Position numbers and translations under genes: made by a program. A DNA stretch of 64,000 nt from Allofrancisella inopinata (GTDB lineage: Bacteria; Pseudomonadota; Gammaproteobacteria; Francisellales; Francisellaceae), in NCBI RefSeq assembly GCF_012222965.1, contig NZ_CP038241.1, forward strand, positions 62,001 through 126,000, given 5' to 3'. Shown here piece by piece: positions 57,157-64,000 of this stretch (positions are counted from its first letter, which is position 1; each line of letters begins with the position of its first letter). The notes under the pieces are model-generated. The model did no database searches. It was not told the DNA's origin and worked only from the letters and a program-made list of their open reading frames with translations.

Positions 57157-58575
57157 TTAATTAATAAGCAAATGCACTATGATACTAGCAAAATAACCTA
57201 TTGCGATAACCCAAGTCCACTTAAGGTGGCCAATAAAAGTATACTTACCTTTTGATTTACCCATAACAGCTACACCAGCAGCTGAACCTATTGATAACAA
57301 ACTTCCTCCAACTCCAGCTGTAAGAGTAACTAGTAACCATTGGGTATGCTCCATAGTTGGGTGCATGCTTAATACGGCAAACATAACAGGTATATTATCA
57401 ACGATAGCTGAAAAAATACCAATTATAGTATTTGCCTGAGTATGTGCTGAGAATAAGTTTGGAGCAATCGATTGCATATCTGTGTATATATACTGAGAGG
57501 CAACACCTAAGTATCCAAGTGCTGCTAAACCTTGTACAGAAATTAGTATTCCATAGAAGAAAAGTAAAGTATCCCATTCAGCTTCTTTTATTTTATCAAA
57601 GATATCAAAAGCTTGAGGAGGCATTTTGTGACCTTGTCTAATTTCTCTATTTATTTTCAACCCATAGAAATAGTTATATATCATGACGTATCCAAGTCCA
57701 GTCATCATGCCAAGAGATGGAGGTAAGTGTAAAACATGCTCAAAAGAAACAGCTGTTATAATCGTTAAAATGAATAATATGATAACTGGTACAGCTCCTC
57801 TTTTTAGTTGTACTTTCTCTTCTATAATAGATTTAACCTGCATCTTTGGTAAAAAGAAACTCATAATAACAGCAGGAATTAAAAAGTTAACTAATGAAGG
57901 AATAAAAATAGCAAAAAATTCATTGAAACTAACAGCACCAGTTTGCCACACCATAAGTGTAGTGATATCTCCAAAAGGTGAGAATGCACCACCAGCATTA
58001 GCTGCCACTACAATATTTACACATGCCATAGTTATAAATTTTTTATTGTCCTTACCTATAGAGATTACTACGGTACTCATTACTAAAGCTGTGGTTAAGT
58101 TATCAGCTACTGCAGATAAAAAGAATGCAATTATTCCTGTAAGCCAAAATATTGCTAAATATCCAAAACCTGACCTTAGAAGAGTGCTTTTGAGTTTCTC
58201 AAATATATTTCTATCTTCCATTAAGTTTATATAAGCCATAGCAACCAACAAGAATAAAAGCAGTTCACCATATTCAGTCATTATATGATCAAAATTACTT
58301 TGAACAATATTGTTAGCTCCAAAAGATTCGCCTACAATAGCAACAAGTATCCAGATAACACCAGCTGCAAGTATAACTGGTTTGGATTTATTAAGCTTTG
58401 TATAATCTTCTGTCATTACGAATAGATAAGCTAAAACAAAAACCACAATAGCAGCTATAGCTAGTGGTTGGTTTATAGCATTTACGCTAATAGCTTTTAA
58501 AGATGATCCATCACTTGCAAAACTAAGTAAGGGCAGAAGAAGAGTTACTATTATTAGGTTAAATTTTTTTAACAT
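57157..58575 (-). CDS. nhaD: Sodium/proton antiporter NhaD
   Basis: 472 residues of the ArsB/NhaD superfamily with about twelve membrane segments. Typical blocks are AVADNLTTALVMSTV, GGAFSPFGDITTLMVW and FSAIVDNIPVMFAVL. It exchanges cytoplasmic Na+ or Li+ for protons. The stop codon region (57159-57228) is duplicated at 55166-55235. Divergent from the MFS gene at 58710. Confidence 0.93.
   Translation of the reverse strand: MLKKFNLIIVTLLLPLLSFASDGSSLKAISVNAINQPLAIAAIVVFVLAYLFVMTEDYTKLNKSKPVILAAGVIWILVAIVGESFGANNIVQSNFDHIMTEYGELLLFLLVAMAYINLMEDRNIFEKLKSTLLRSGFGYLAIFWLTGIIAFFLSAVADNLTTALVMSTVVISIGKDNKKFITMACVNIVVAANAGGAFSPFGDITTLMVWQTGAVSFNEFFAIFIPSLVNFLIPAVIMSFFLPKMQVKSIIEEKVQLKRGAVPVIILFILTIITAVSFEHVLHLPPSLGMMTGLGYVMIYNYFYGLKINREIRQGHKMPPQAFDIFDKIKEAEWDTLLFFYGILISVQGLAALGYLGVASQYIYTDMQSIAPNLFSAHTQANTIIGIFSAIVDNIPVMFAVLSMHPTMEHTQWLLVTLTAGVGGSLLSIGSAAGVAVMGKSKGKYTFIGHLKWTWVIAIGYFASIIVHLLIN
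57159..57228 (-). repeat. 70-bp direct repeat with 55166-55235
   Basis: The nhaD 3' end is repeated exactly 1993 bp away in the same orientation. The two copies bracket the GH19 gene, and the far copy also abuts the IS4-type element. Confidence 0.92.
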
Positions 58576-58666
58576 TTTAAATTAATATTTACTGTATTTG
58601 GAATCTATTATAACATTGATGAAAAGTGATTAGCTAGTTTAAGTCCCTTCTAAACTAAAGTTATTC

Positions 58667-58675
58667 TGGTATAAT
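58667..58675 (+). promoter_or_regulatory. Extended -10 promoter of the MFS gene
   Basis: TG-G-TATAAT at 58667-58675, a perfect -10 with the extended TGn element; no clear -35. It lies 35 bp before the ATG at 58710. Confidence 0.55.
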
Positions 58676-58709
58676 CCGTTACTTGATAAATGAAAAAAGG
58701 AGCTCTACT

Positions 58710-59894
58710 ATGTGGAACTATTCTCCGCTTAAAACTATTCTTATTTTAGGACCTATGGTCTTTGCTTTTGCATTAGCTATGGATGTTTACATGCCTGTTC
58801 TACCTGCTATGAAAGAGTCTCTACAAACAACTCAGTCAATGGTACAAATAACATTGTCACTATTTTTAGTAGTAACTGGAGTAGGTCAGCTTTTTCTTGG
58901 ACCGTTATCAGATCAGTTTGGTAGATTTAGAATTATACTACTATCATCATTGTTATTTCTGTTAGGTTCGGCTTTGTGTGGATTATCAGATACTATAAGT
59001 CTATTAATTTTTTCAAGGGTCGTTCAAGCTTTAGGGTGTTGTGGTTTATCTGTAGTCGCTTTCGCTATAGTAAGAGATGCTTTTTCTGGTAAAACTAGCT
59101 CAATGATATATAGCTTTATTAATGCGATAATATCGATTTCGCCTATTATAGGGCCGCTTATTGGTGTGGAGTTAGCTATACATTTTGAGTGGCAAGCAGC
59201 ATTTGTTTTACTGACGTTTTTAGCATTTTTAACTTTTTTAATAATAGTTTTTTTTGTTAAGGAAAGCTTGCCAATAGAAAGACGTAAAAAAATGTCTTTA
59301 AATGTTTTTGCAAGATATTTGCAAGTTTCAAAATCATTACAATTTTGGGCTTATTCTCTGACAGCAGTCTCAGGTATGTCAGCATTTTTTGTATTATTTT
59401 CAATGACACCATATATCATTACTTATTTAGGGTACCCTTTATCTAAGATATATGTGATGTTTGGTTTAGCTGGTGTTGCTTATCTTGTAGGCTCATTATT
59501 TGCTGGGGTGGTGGTAAATAAACTGGGGGTTTATAAAACGGCTATATTAGGAGTCAGTTGTGTATTTACAGCTGGCGTCTTATCTTTGGCAATATATCTT
59601 ATTTATGGTTTATCTTTATGGGGTTTTTTTGTTCCTTGTTTCTTTGCTACTTTTGGATCAGCTTTTACCTCAGGAACTGGAGCTAGTGGTAGTTTAGAGC
59701 CATTTTATGAAATTGTAGGAGTAGCAGCTGCGTTGTTTGGTACTATGGAGTTTGCTATTAGTGGACTGATAGGAAGTGTTGCGATGATATTTCCAGCAAC
59801 TAGTTCTCTTCCTATTGCTATAACCATGATTATTACATCTATTATTACAATAGTACTACTAACTTGCATTCATAAGAAAAGACCTATGTTATGA
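58710..59894 (+). CDS. MFS multidrug exporter, Bcr/CflA family
   Basis: 394 residues from ATG 58710, which has an AAGGAG ribosome site; an upstream TTG frame start is rejected. About twelve membrane segments. AMDVYMPVLPAMKESLQTT and GPLSDQFGRFRIIL (motif A) are characteristic of Bcr/CflA efflux pumps. The stop overlaps the next gene by ATGA, indicating coupling to the small exported protein. Confidence 0.9.
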   Translation: MWNYSPLKTILILGPMVFAFALAMDVYMPVLPAMKESLQTTQSMVQITLSLFLVVTGVGQLFLGPLSDQFGRFRIILLSSLLFLLGSALCGLSDTISLLIFSRVVQALGCCGLSVVAFAIVRDAFSGKTSSMIYSFINAIISISPIIGPLIGVELAIHFEWQAAFVLLTFLAFLTFLIIVFFVKESLPIERRKKMSLNVFARYLQVSKSLQFWAYSLTAVSGMSAFFVLFSMTPYIITYLGYPLSKIYVMFGLAGVAYLVGSLFAGVVVNKLGVYKTAILGVSCVFTAGVLSLAIYLIYGLSLWGFFVPCFFATFGSAFTSGTGASGSLEPFYEIVGVAAALFGTMEFAISGLIGSVAMIFPATSSLPIAITMIITSIITIVLLTCIHKKRPML

Positions 59895-60241
59895 GAAAAA
59901 TCAAACGTTTATCGATACACTTCTTATTATTTATTTATGCGTGTTTAGAATGTTATAGTTATGCTTTAGATGTAGAAAAAGATGCACAAAGTATCTTTGT
60001 GGATAATAAAAAAGAAGAAATAATTTTAACGTTTTACTCATTATCGGATAAGAGTCTTAGTTTTATTAAGTTAATTTACCAAGGTAAAGAATATACTTTA
60101 CCTCAAGTAGTGTCGGCCGATGGTGCTAGGTTTGATGATGGCAGAGATATAGCTATTTGGTTAAAAGGGGATCGTCTATATTTGGATAAAAATACCCAGA
60201 CCTTCCAAAGAAAAGAGTTTTTCTTGGATACAAGTAAGTAG
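59891..60241 (+). CDS. Small exported protein of unknown function
   Basis: 116 residues. The N-terminus MRKIKRLSIHFLLFIYACLE resembles a signal peptide with cleavage after about YSYA. The mature part, about 90 residues, is beta-rich and charged, with no recognised family (it includes YQGKEYTLPQVVSADG). It is translationally coupled to the MFS exporter through a 4-bp ATGA overlap, so it may work with it. Confidence 0.75.
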   Translation: MRKIKRLSIHFLLFIYACLECYSYALDVEKDAQSIFVDNKKEEIILTFYSLSDKSLSFIKLIYQGKEYTLPQVVSADGARFDDGRDIAIWLKGDRLYLDKNTQTFQRKEFFLDTSK

Positions 60242-60292
60242 AATTATATTAGGTATACAAATTTCTTTGATCTAAATAGAAGCATAAATAAT

Positions 60293-60433
60293 GGGACTGT
60301 TGCAAACTAAAATTATATGTTTCTAACTGTGTTAAAAATATTCTCAAAATGCTCATTTACTACGTGTAAACAGTGCTTTTTCGAACATTTTTGCCTTGTT
60401 ACCATCCATCTAATTCCAGCTTGCAACAGCCCC
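60293..60433 (+). mobile_element. MITE copy 3 (141 bp)
   Basis: Nearly identical to the copy at 14161, with a few substitutions (for example cagtgc for ctgcgc). Its flanks (ATAAT left, ATTAG right) do not form the TTAAT duplication seen at the other two copies, which suggests rearrangement with the inverted end at 61401. Confidence 0.88.
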
Positions 60434-60508
60434 ATTAGTCATAAACTCCTTCGTGATAAATGCACCAATTTATGTTGGAATTGGTATTACGTGTGTTACA
60501 ATTTCATA

Positions 60509-61291
60509 ATGATCAATTTTATAGAGCTTCTAAATTTAATGCAAACAGAACTAATTTATATTAAAAATAATGGGGATGATTTTACACTAATTGGCGAACT
60601 TCCTGGCTCTAAAGATGTGTTTTATAGTTATACATTACCTGTAAATGAGATAGGTAAATTAGAAATTGTAAAATCTGAGAAATATATTTTCTTTTTAGAT
60701 CTATCTGACCTAGGTTTGGATACGATACACAAATTTGTTTTTAAATTTAAAAATATGTGTTTAGCAAATATAAATTTTTGTGTTATTTATGAAGTTGGCA
60801 TTGGTGAATTAGGTGAGATAAAAGAAAAATATGACCTTATAGATAAACTTCAAAACTTGCTTCCAGAATTAGATATTTATATGACTTTAAAGTTCTCGTT
60901 TAAGAAAACTTCTTCTTATATATCGCCAGAATTATTATGTTTATGGAATAAAGCTTTCAAATTTATAAAAGATGGTAATCTAGAAATAAATAGCATGTCT
61001 AATTCTGTTAGGTCAAGTTATGGAGAAAATAGGTTTAATAGACCATTGGACATTTCTAGTGTGGATTCTATAAATAACTCTGAAGCTTGTGTATCAGAAG
61101 TTTGTTATTTATCAAACAGTTCTCTTTTTTCTTCATCTGATTGTAGCAGTGAGAAAACTCCATTTAAGTCAGATAAAACTTCTTTAATTAAATCTATTAA
61201 TTGGAATCTTAAGAAATATGTATATGCTTCACCAGCTGCTCGAGCTTATGTGAGATATATGACTAAAATGTATGAAAGAAACCTTCGGTAA
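60509..61291 (+). CDS. Hypothetical protein between MITE sequences
   Basis: 260 residues from ATG 60509 (MINFIELLNLMQTEL). The open frame extends upstream into the MITE (to 60317), but that part is Cys-rich nonsense. The N-terminal 150 residues are a mixed fold with strands such as YIFFLDLSDLGLD. A serine-rich stretch around residues 165-225 is followed by a basic end (YVYASPAARAYVRYMTKMYE). No signal or membrane segment, no known family. Flanked by a MITE and an inverted MITE end. Confidence 0.65.
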   Translation: MINFIELLNLMQTELIYIKNNGDDFTLIGELPGSKDVFYSYTLPVNEIGKLEIVKSEKYIFFLDLSDLGLDTIHKFVFKFKNMCLANINFCVIYEVGIGELGEIKEKYDLIDKLQNLLPELDIYMTLKFSFKKTSSYISPELLCLWNKAFKFIKDGNLEINSMSNSVRSSYGENRFNRPLDISSVDSINNSEACVSEVCYLSNSSLFSSSDCSSEKTPFKSDKTSLIKSINWNLKKYVYASPAARAYVRYMTKMYERNLR

Positions 61292-61363
61292 TGTCACAAT
61301 TCAACATTTAGCTATAATAGATGGGAATTAAGAATAAAGTTTGTGTAAATGAATATACGGAAG

Positions 61364-61401
61364 GCTGTTAGAAACATATAATTTTAGTTTGCAACAGTCC
61401 C
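61364..61401 (-). mobile_element. Inverted MITE end (38 bp)
   Basis: Reverse complement of the first 36 or so bases of the MITE, ending in TTGCAACAGTCCC. Only the left-end sequence is present. With the copy at 60293-60433 it brackets 60434-61363. Confidence 0.85.
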
Positions 61402-61426
61402 ATGCATAGTTAAATAGAAGTTCTGA

Positions 61427-62746
61427 TTATAAATTTTTAATCATTAGAGCAAATTTCATATCTTCAGGTGATACATTATCAAATCTTATCTTAGCCTGAT
61501 AGCCACTACCTTTTGCTTCTTTCAAGTGGTTACCATCTTTATCAAGCATGTTATCTAATACTATTTGTCTGCTTCCTGATGGTAGCATTAGCTCAATACT
61601 ATCACCTATTTGAATTTTGTTGCGGGCATTAATATCAGCATAACCAGTATGCTCATCAAAATGCGTAATTTCACCAACGAATTGTTGGGTAGAACTGCGA
61701 GAGTCTGAATTATCATATTTCTGGTATTCGTCATGCACATGGCGACGATAGAAACCTTCTGTATACCCTCGATGTGCCAAGCCTTCTAGTTTGTCCATTA
61801 AAGTCATATCAAAAGGCTTTCCTGCTAGAGTGTCTTTGATGGCTTGATCGTATAACTGAGCAGTTCTAGCAGCATAAAAGAAAGATTTAGTTCGACCTTC
61901 TATTTTAAAGCAATCTACCCCAATTTTTGTTAGATATTCAACATGTTGAATAGCTCGTAAGTCTTTTGAATTCATTATATACGTGCCATGTTCATCTTCA
62001 AACATGGGATTAAATTGCCCTGGTTCTTTATCATTTTCTATTAGCACAACTTTTTCTGATGGTTGACCGAACCCTAAGGTCGGCGTAACTGCTGTAGGTA
62101 TAATATCTCCCCACTCGTTTTGCTTAGCTTCAGCAACCTTATAATTGTTTCTACAAGCGTTATTACAAACTCCTTGGTTAGGGTCTCTATGGCTATAATA
62201 GCCTGATAATAAACATCTCCCCGAATAAGCCATACAAAGTGATCCATGTACAAAAGTTTCTATTTCCATGTCAGGAACATTTTCTTTTATTTCAGCTATT
62301 TCTTTTAATGACAATTCTCTAGAAAGTACAACTCTTTTTATACCAAATTTTTGCCAAAATCTTACTGTCTCATAATTTACAGCATTTGCTTGTACTGATA
62401 AATGTATTTCTTGGTCAGGAAAATGTTCCCTAACTAGCATAATCATACCTGGGTCAGACATTATCATAGCATCAGGTTTGAGTGCTATGACAGGAGTTAT
62501 ATCTTTTATATAAGTTTTAATTTTTGCGTTATGAGGAGCTATATTGTTTGCTAGCATAATTTTCTTACCTAAAGCATGAGCTTCATTTATAGCTGTTTCA
62601 AGGATTTCTAATTTTGAAAACTCATTATTACGGGCTCTTAAACTATATCTTGGTTGCCCGATATAAACAGCATCTGCTCCATATGCAAAAGCATAACGCA
62701 TTGCTTTAAGTGTCCCAGCAGGGGAAAGTAATTCTGGTCTTTTCAT
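61427..62746 (-). CDS. trhP: tRNA hydroxylation protein TrhP (YegQ), peptidase U32 family
   Basis: 439 residues matching E. coli YegQ/TrhP closely along its length: PELLSPAGTLKAMRYAFAYG, IMSDPGMIMLVREHFPDQ, FVHGSLCMAYSGRCLLSGYY and CNNACR. TrhP acts in prephenate-dependent 5-hydroxyuridine formation at tRNA position 34; the conserved cysteines probably bind an iron-sulfur cluster. Often annotated simply as a collagenase-like peptidase, which is misleading for this subfamily. Confidence 0.93.
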   Translation of the reverse strand: MKRPELLSPAGTLKAMRYAFAYGADAVYIGQPRYSLRARNNEFSKLEILETAINEAHALGKKIMLANNIAPHNAKIKTYIKDITPVIALKPDAMIMSDPGMIMLVREHFPDQEIHLSVQANAVNYETVRFWQKFGIKRVVLSRELSLKEIAEIKENVPDMEIETFVHGSLCMAYSGRCLLSGYYSHRDPNQGVCNNACRNNYKVAEAKQNEWGDIIPTAVTPTLGFGQPSEKVVLIENDKEPGQFNPMFEDEHGTYIMNSKDLRAIQHVEYLTKIGVDCFKIEGRTKSFFYAARTAQLYDQAIKDTLAGKPFDMTLMDKLEGLAHRGYTEGFYRRHVHDEYQKYDNSDSRSSTQQFVGEITHFDEHTGYADINARNKIQIGDSIELMLPSGSRQIVLDNMLDKDGNHLKEAKGSGYQAKIRFDNVSPEDMKFALMIKNL

Positions 62747-62962
62747 ATGATACCTTATTAATTAAAGAGTAGTTTTTAAAGAAAATCTAAGTAACTTCTT
62801 AGACTTTTATTTTATTGTTTATTTTATTGGTATGAATTTTAACTTTTTTTGGTTTATTTTCCAATTCTAAAAATTTGCATAGTTTTCTTTAGTAGTCTAT
62901 TGTGTTATTATCTTAAGACTAACGTAGTTAAAAATTTATTACTTAAACTATAAGGCCTTATA

Positions 62963-63583
62963 ATGAACTTTGAATTTGCTAGAGAAAATATGATCAAACA
63001 GCAAGTTTTGCCTGAGGGGATTCCTGTTGGAGCTCTTGTTGATGCTATGGCAAATATTTCTCGTGAGAAATTTCTACCACAAGAGTACCAAAGTTTAGCA
63101 TATTGTGATACTGGTTTTGTAATAAATGGTAGGCAAATAAGAAGCCCGATGCTAACGGCGAAACTGATAAATGCTCTTGGGGTTAAGTGTGATGATAATG
63201 TTTTGCAGCTTGGCTTAGATTGTGGTTATACAACGGCAGTTTTAGCGAAAATTAGTAAATATGTAGATGTTTTAGACTATGATGAGAAGGTAATGGGTTC
63301 TGTTAAAAGATGTCTTGTAACTCAACATATTCAAAATATCGACTTTAATACGGTAGAGCAACTTCAATCTATGGTTGATAGTCAAAAAAAGTATAGTTGT
63401 ATATATATTTTGAATCCAGTAAAAGCAGATGAGATTGATGAGTCATTATTAGGTTTGCTAAAGATATCAGGAAGGTTTGTGTTTGTAGTCCGAGAGGATG
63501 TCTGTGATAAAGCCTATTTGACAACTAGAGTGGGTAATGAATTGTATGAGAAAAGTTTTCTTTTCGATATATATAACAAATAA
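62963..63583 (+). CDS. Protein-L-isoaspartate O-methyltransferase-like protein
   Basis: 206 residues of the Pcm fold: N-terminal FARENMIKQQVLPEGI and SREKFLPQEYQSLAYCDT, SAM motif VLQLGLDCGYTTAVLAKIS. The usual active-site stretch (PQTIS-type) reads NGRQIRSPMLTAK, and the C-terminal strands are diverged, so catalytic activity as a repair methyltransferase is uncertain. It lies 15 bp before the tolC-like start and is probably co-transcribed with it. Confidence 0.85.
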   Translation: MNFEFARENMIKQQVLPEGIPVGALVDAMANISREKFLPQEYQSLAYCDTGFVINGRQIRSPMLTAKLINALGVKCDDNVLQLGLDCGYTTAVLAKISKYVDVLDYDEKVMGSVKRCLVTQHIQNIDFNTVEQLQSMVDSQKKYSCIYILNPVKADEIDESLLGLLKISGRFVFVVREDVCDKAYLTTRVGNELYEKSFLFDIYNK

Positions 63584-63598
63584 GAAATAAGAGTTAAT

Positions 63599-64000
63599 AT
63601 GCAAAAGAGTTTATTAGGTTTGGCATGTTTTCTTGGTGCTAATTTGGTTTTTGCAGCAGAGATAACACAAGAAGATACTAAACCTAAATATAATTCTGCT
63701 GGTAGACCTATAGGTACAGATATTTTTGAAAACCCATATAGCGTCGCTAAACAGTATGCTAAAGCTGACCAAATTAAGAAAGATAATCGATTTTATGATC
63801 TTAAAAAGGCTGATGAAGTTGCTACGGTTGGTTCTACTAAAGAAAAATTTTATAGTTTAATAGATATTTATAATTTAGCAGCTGAACATAACGCTGAGTA
63901 TCTAGCAGCTAGATCGACTTTTGCTTCTAATATAGAGACGGTGCCAAAAGCTCTTGGTGGGTTACTTCCAAAGATCGACTTTCAATATAACCTTAGAAGA
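63599..64000 (+). CDS. tolC: TolC-family outer-membrane efflux protein (3' end outside window)
   Basis: The first 134 codons of a gene that runs off the right edge. The frame starts at ATG 63599 with a signal peptide MQKSLLGLACFLGANLVFA. After an unusual roughly 60-residue spacer comes FYSLIDIYNLAAEHNAEYLA and then GLLPKIDFQYNLRR, the characteristic start of TolC helices. TolC forms the trans-envelope duct for drug efflux and type I secretion. Confidence 0.85.
   Translation, partial: MQKSLLGLACFLGANLVFAAEITQEDTKPKYNSAGRPIGTDIFENPYSVAKQYAKADQIKKDNRFYDLKKADEVATVGSTKEKFYSLIDIYNLAAEHNAEYLAARSTFASNIETVPKALGGLLPKIDFQYNLRR

Noticed and set aside
53969..57228. Composite transposon carrying the chitinase gene
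   Set aside because: Only one IS copy is present; the bracketing sequences around the chitinase gene are nhaD fragments, not IS ends.
60317..60508. N-terminal extension of the 60509 gene starting inside the MITE
   Set aside because: The extra 64 codons are MITE and spacer sequence read through, Cys-rich and without a ribosome site; the protein-like part begins at ATG 60509.

Overview
The window is AT-rich DNA (roughly one third G+C by eye) from a gammaproteobacterium that looks like a member of the Francisellaceae. The reasons are the dense one-strand operons, the ddlB-ftsQ-ftsA-ftsZ-lpxC block with a short LpxC, a tandem pair of lipid A acyltransferase genes next to yidC, a lone feoB, a RipA-family membrane protein and a TolC start next to a Pcm-like methyltransferase. 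The genus is an inference from gene content and composition; no rRNA gene is present to settle it.

Layout. 0-1.6 kb: the 3' part of an effector-like gene with a Q-rich repeat tail. 2-9.8 kb: aromatic amino acid permease, obgE, KimA-like potassium permease, SbmA/YddA-like ABC protein and aspS. 9.8-14.1 kb: a bacterial beta-amylase convergent with ppdK. 14.2-22.5 kb: a minus-strand run reading rpmH-rnpA-yidD-yidC-two lipid A acyltransferases-pilin-efp-orn-feoB. 22.6-31.6 kb: a second aromatic permease, rsmG, a YggS-family gene, a LysR/MFS divergent pair, diaA-bamE, rpsT and trpBA. 31.7-35.7 kb: two small hypotheticals and clpB. 35.8-41 kb: an accessory stretch of unfamiliar proteins (GNAT-like plus zinc ribbon, clan CD protease-like, a small acidic protein, a CheD/CNF-fold deamidase-like protein, an exported beta-propeller) with an IS256-type relic. 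41.4-52.6 kb: acyltransferase, RipA family, tsaC, rpsA, then tadA-ddlB-ftsQAZ-lpxC and dnaX. 52.8-61.4 kb: a second accessory stretch with a papain-fold deamidase-like protein, a complete IS4-type element, a truncated nhaD copy, a GH19 chitinase-like gene, nhaD, an MFS exporter and an orphan gene bracketed by MITE sequence. 61.4-64 kb: trhP, a Pcm-like gene and the start of tolC.

The housekeeping genes form a conventional backbone. The unusual content is a set of single, unrelated genes dropped between backbone operons. Several show motifs of protein-modifying enzymes: CheD/CNF-type Cys-His, Tox-PL Cys-His-Asp and clan CD His-Cys. Others act on polysaccharides (GH19, GH14). Together they look like an arsenal for living in or on eukaryotic hosts. 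Mobile DNA is small: a roughly 140-bp MITE family (three copies plus one end) with GGG(A/G)CTGTTGCAA-type ends, one IS4-like element and IS relics. The best regulatory observations are an A10 run in dnaX whose slippage in either direction gives a gamma-length product, a long hairpin in the rpsA leader, a 9-1-9 palindrome at the feoB promoter and a UUG start on rpsT.
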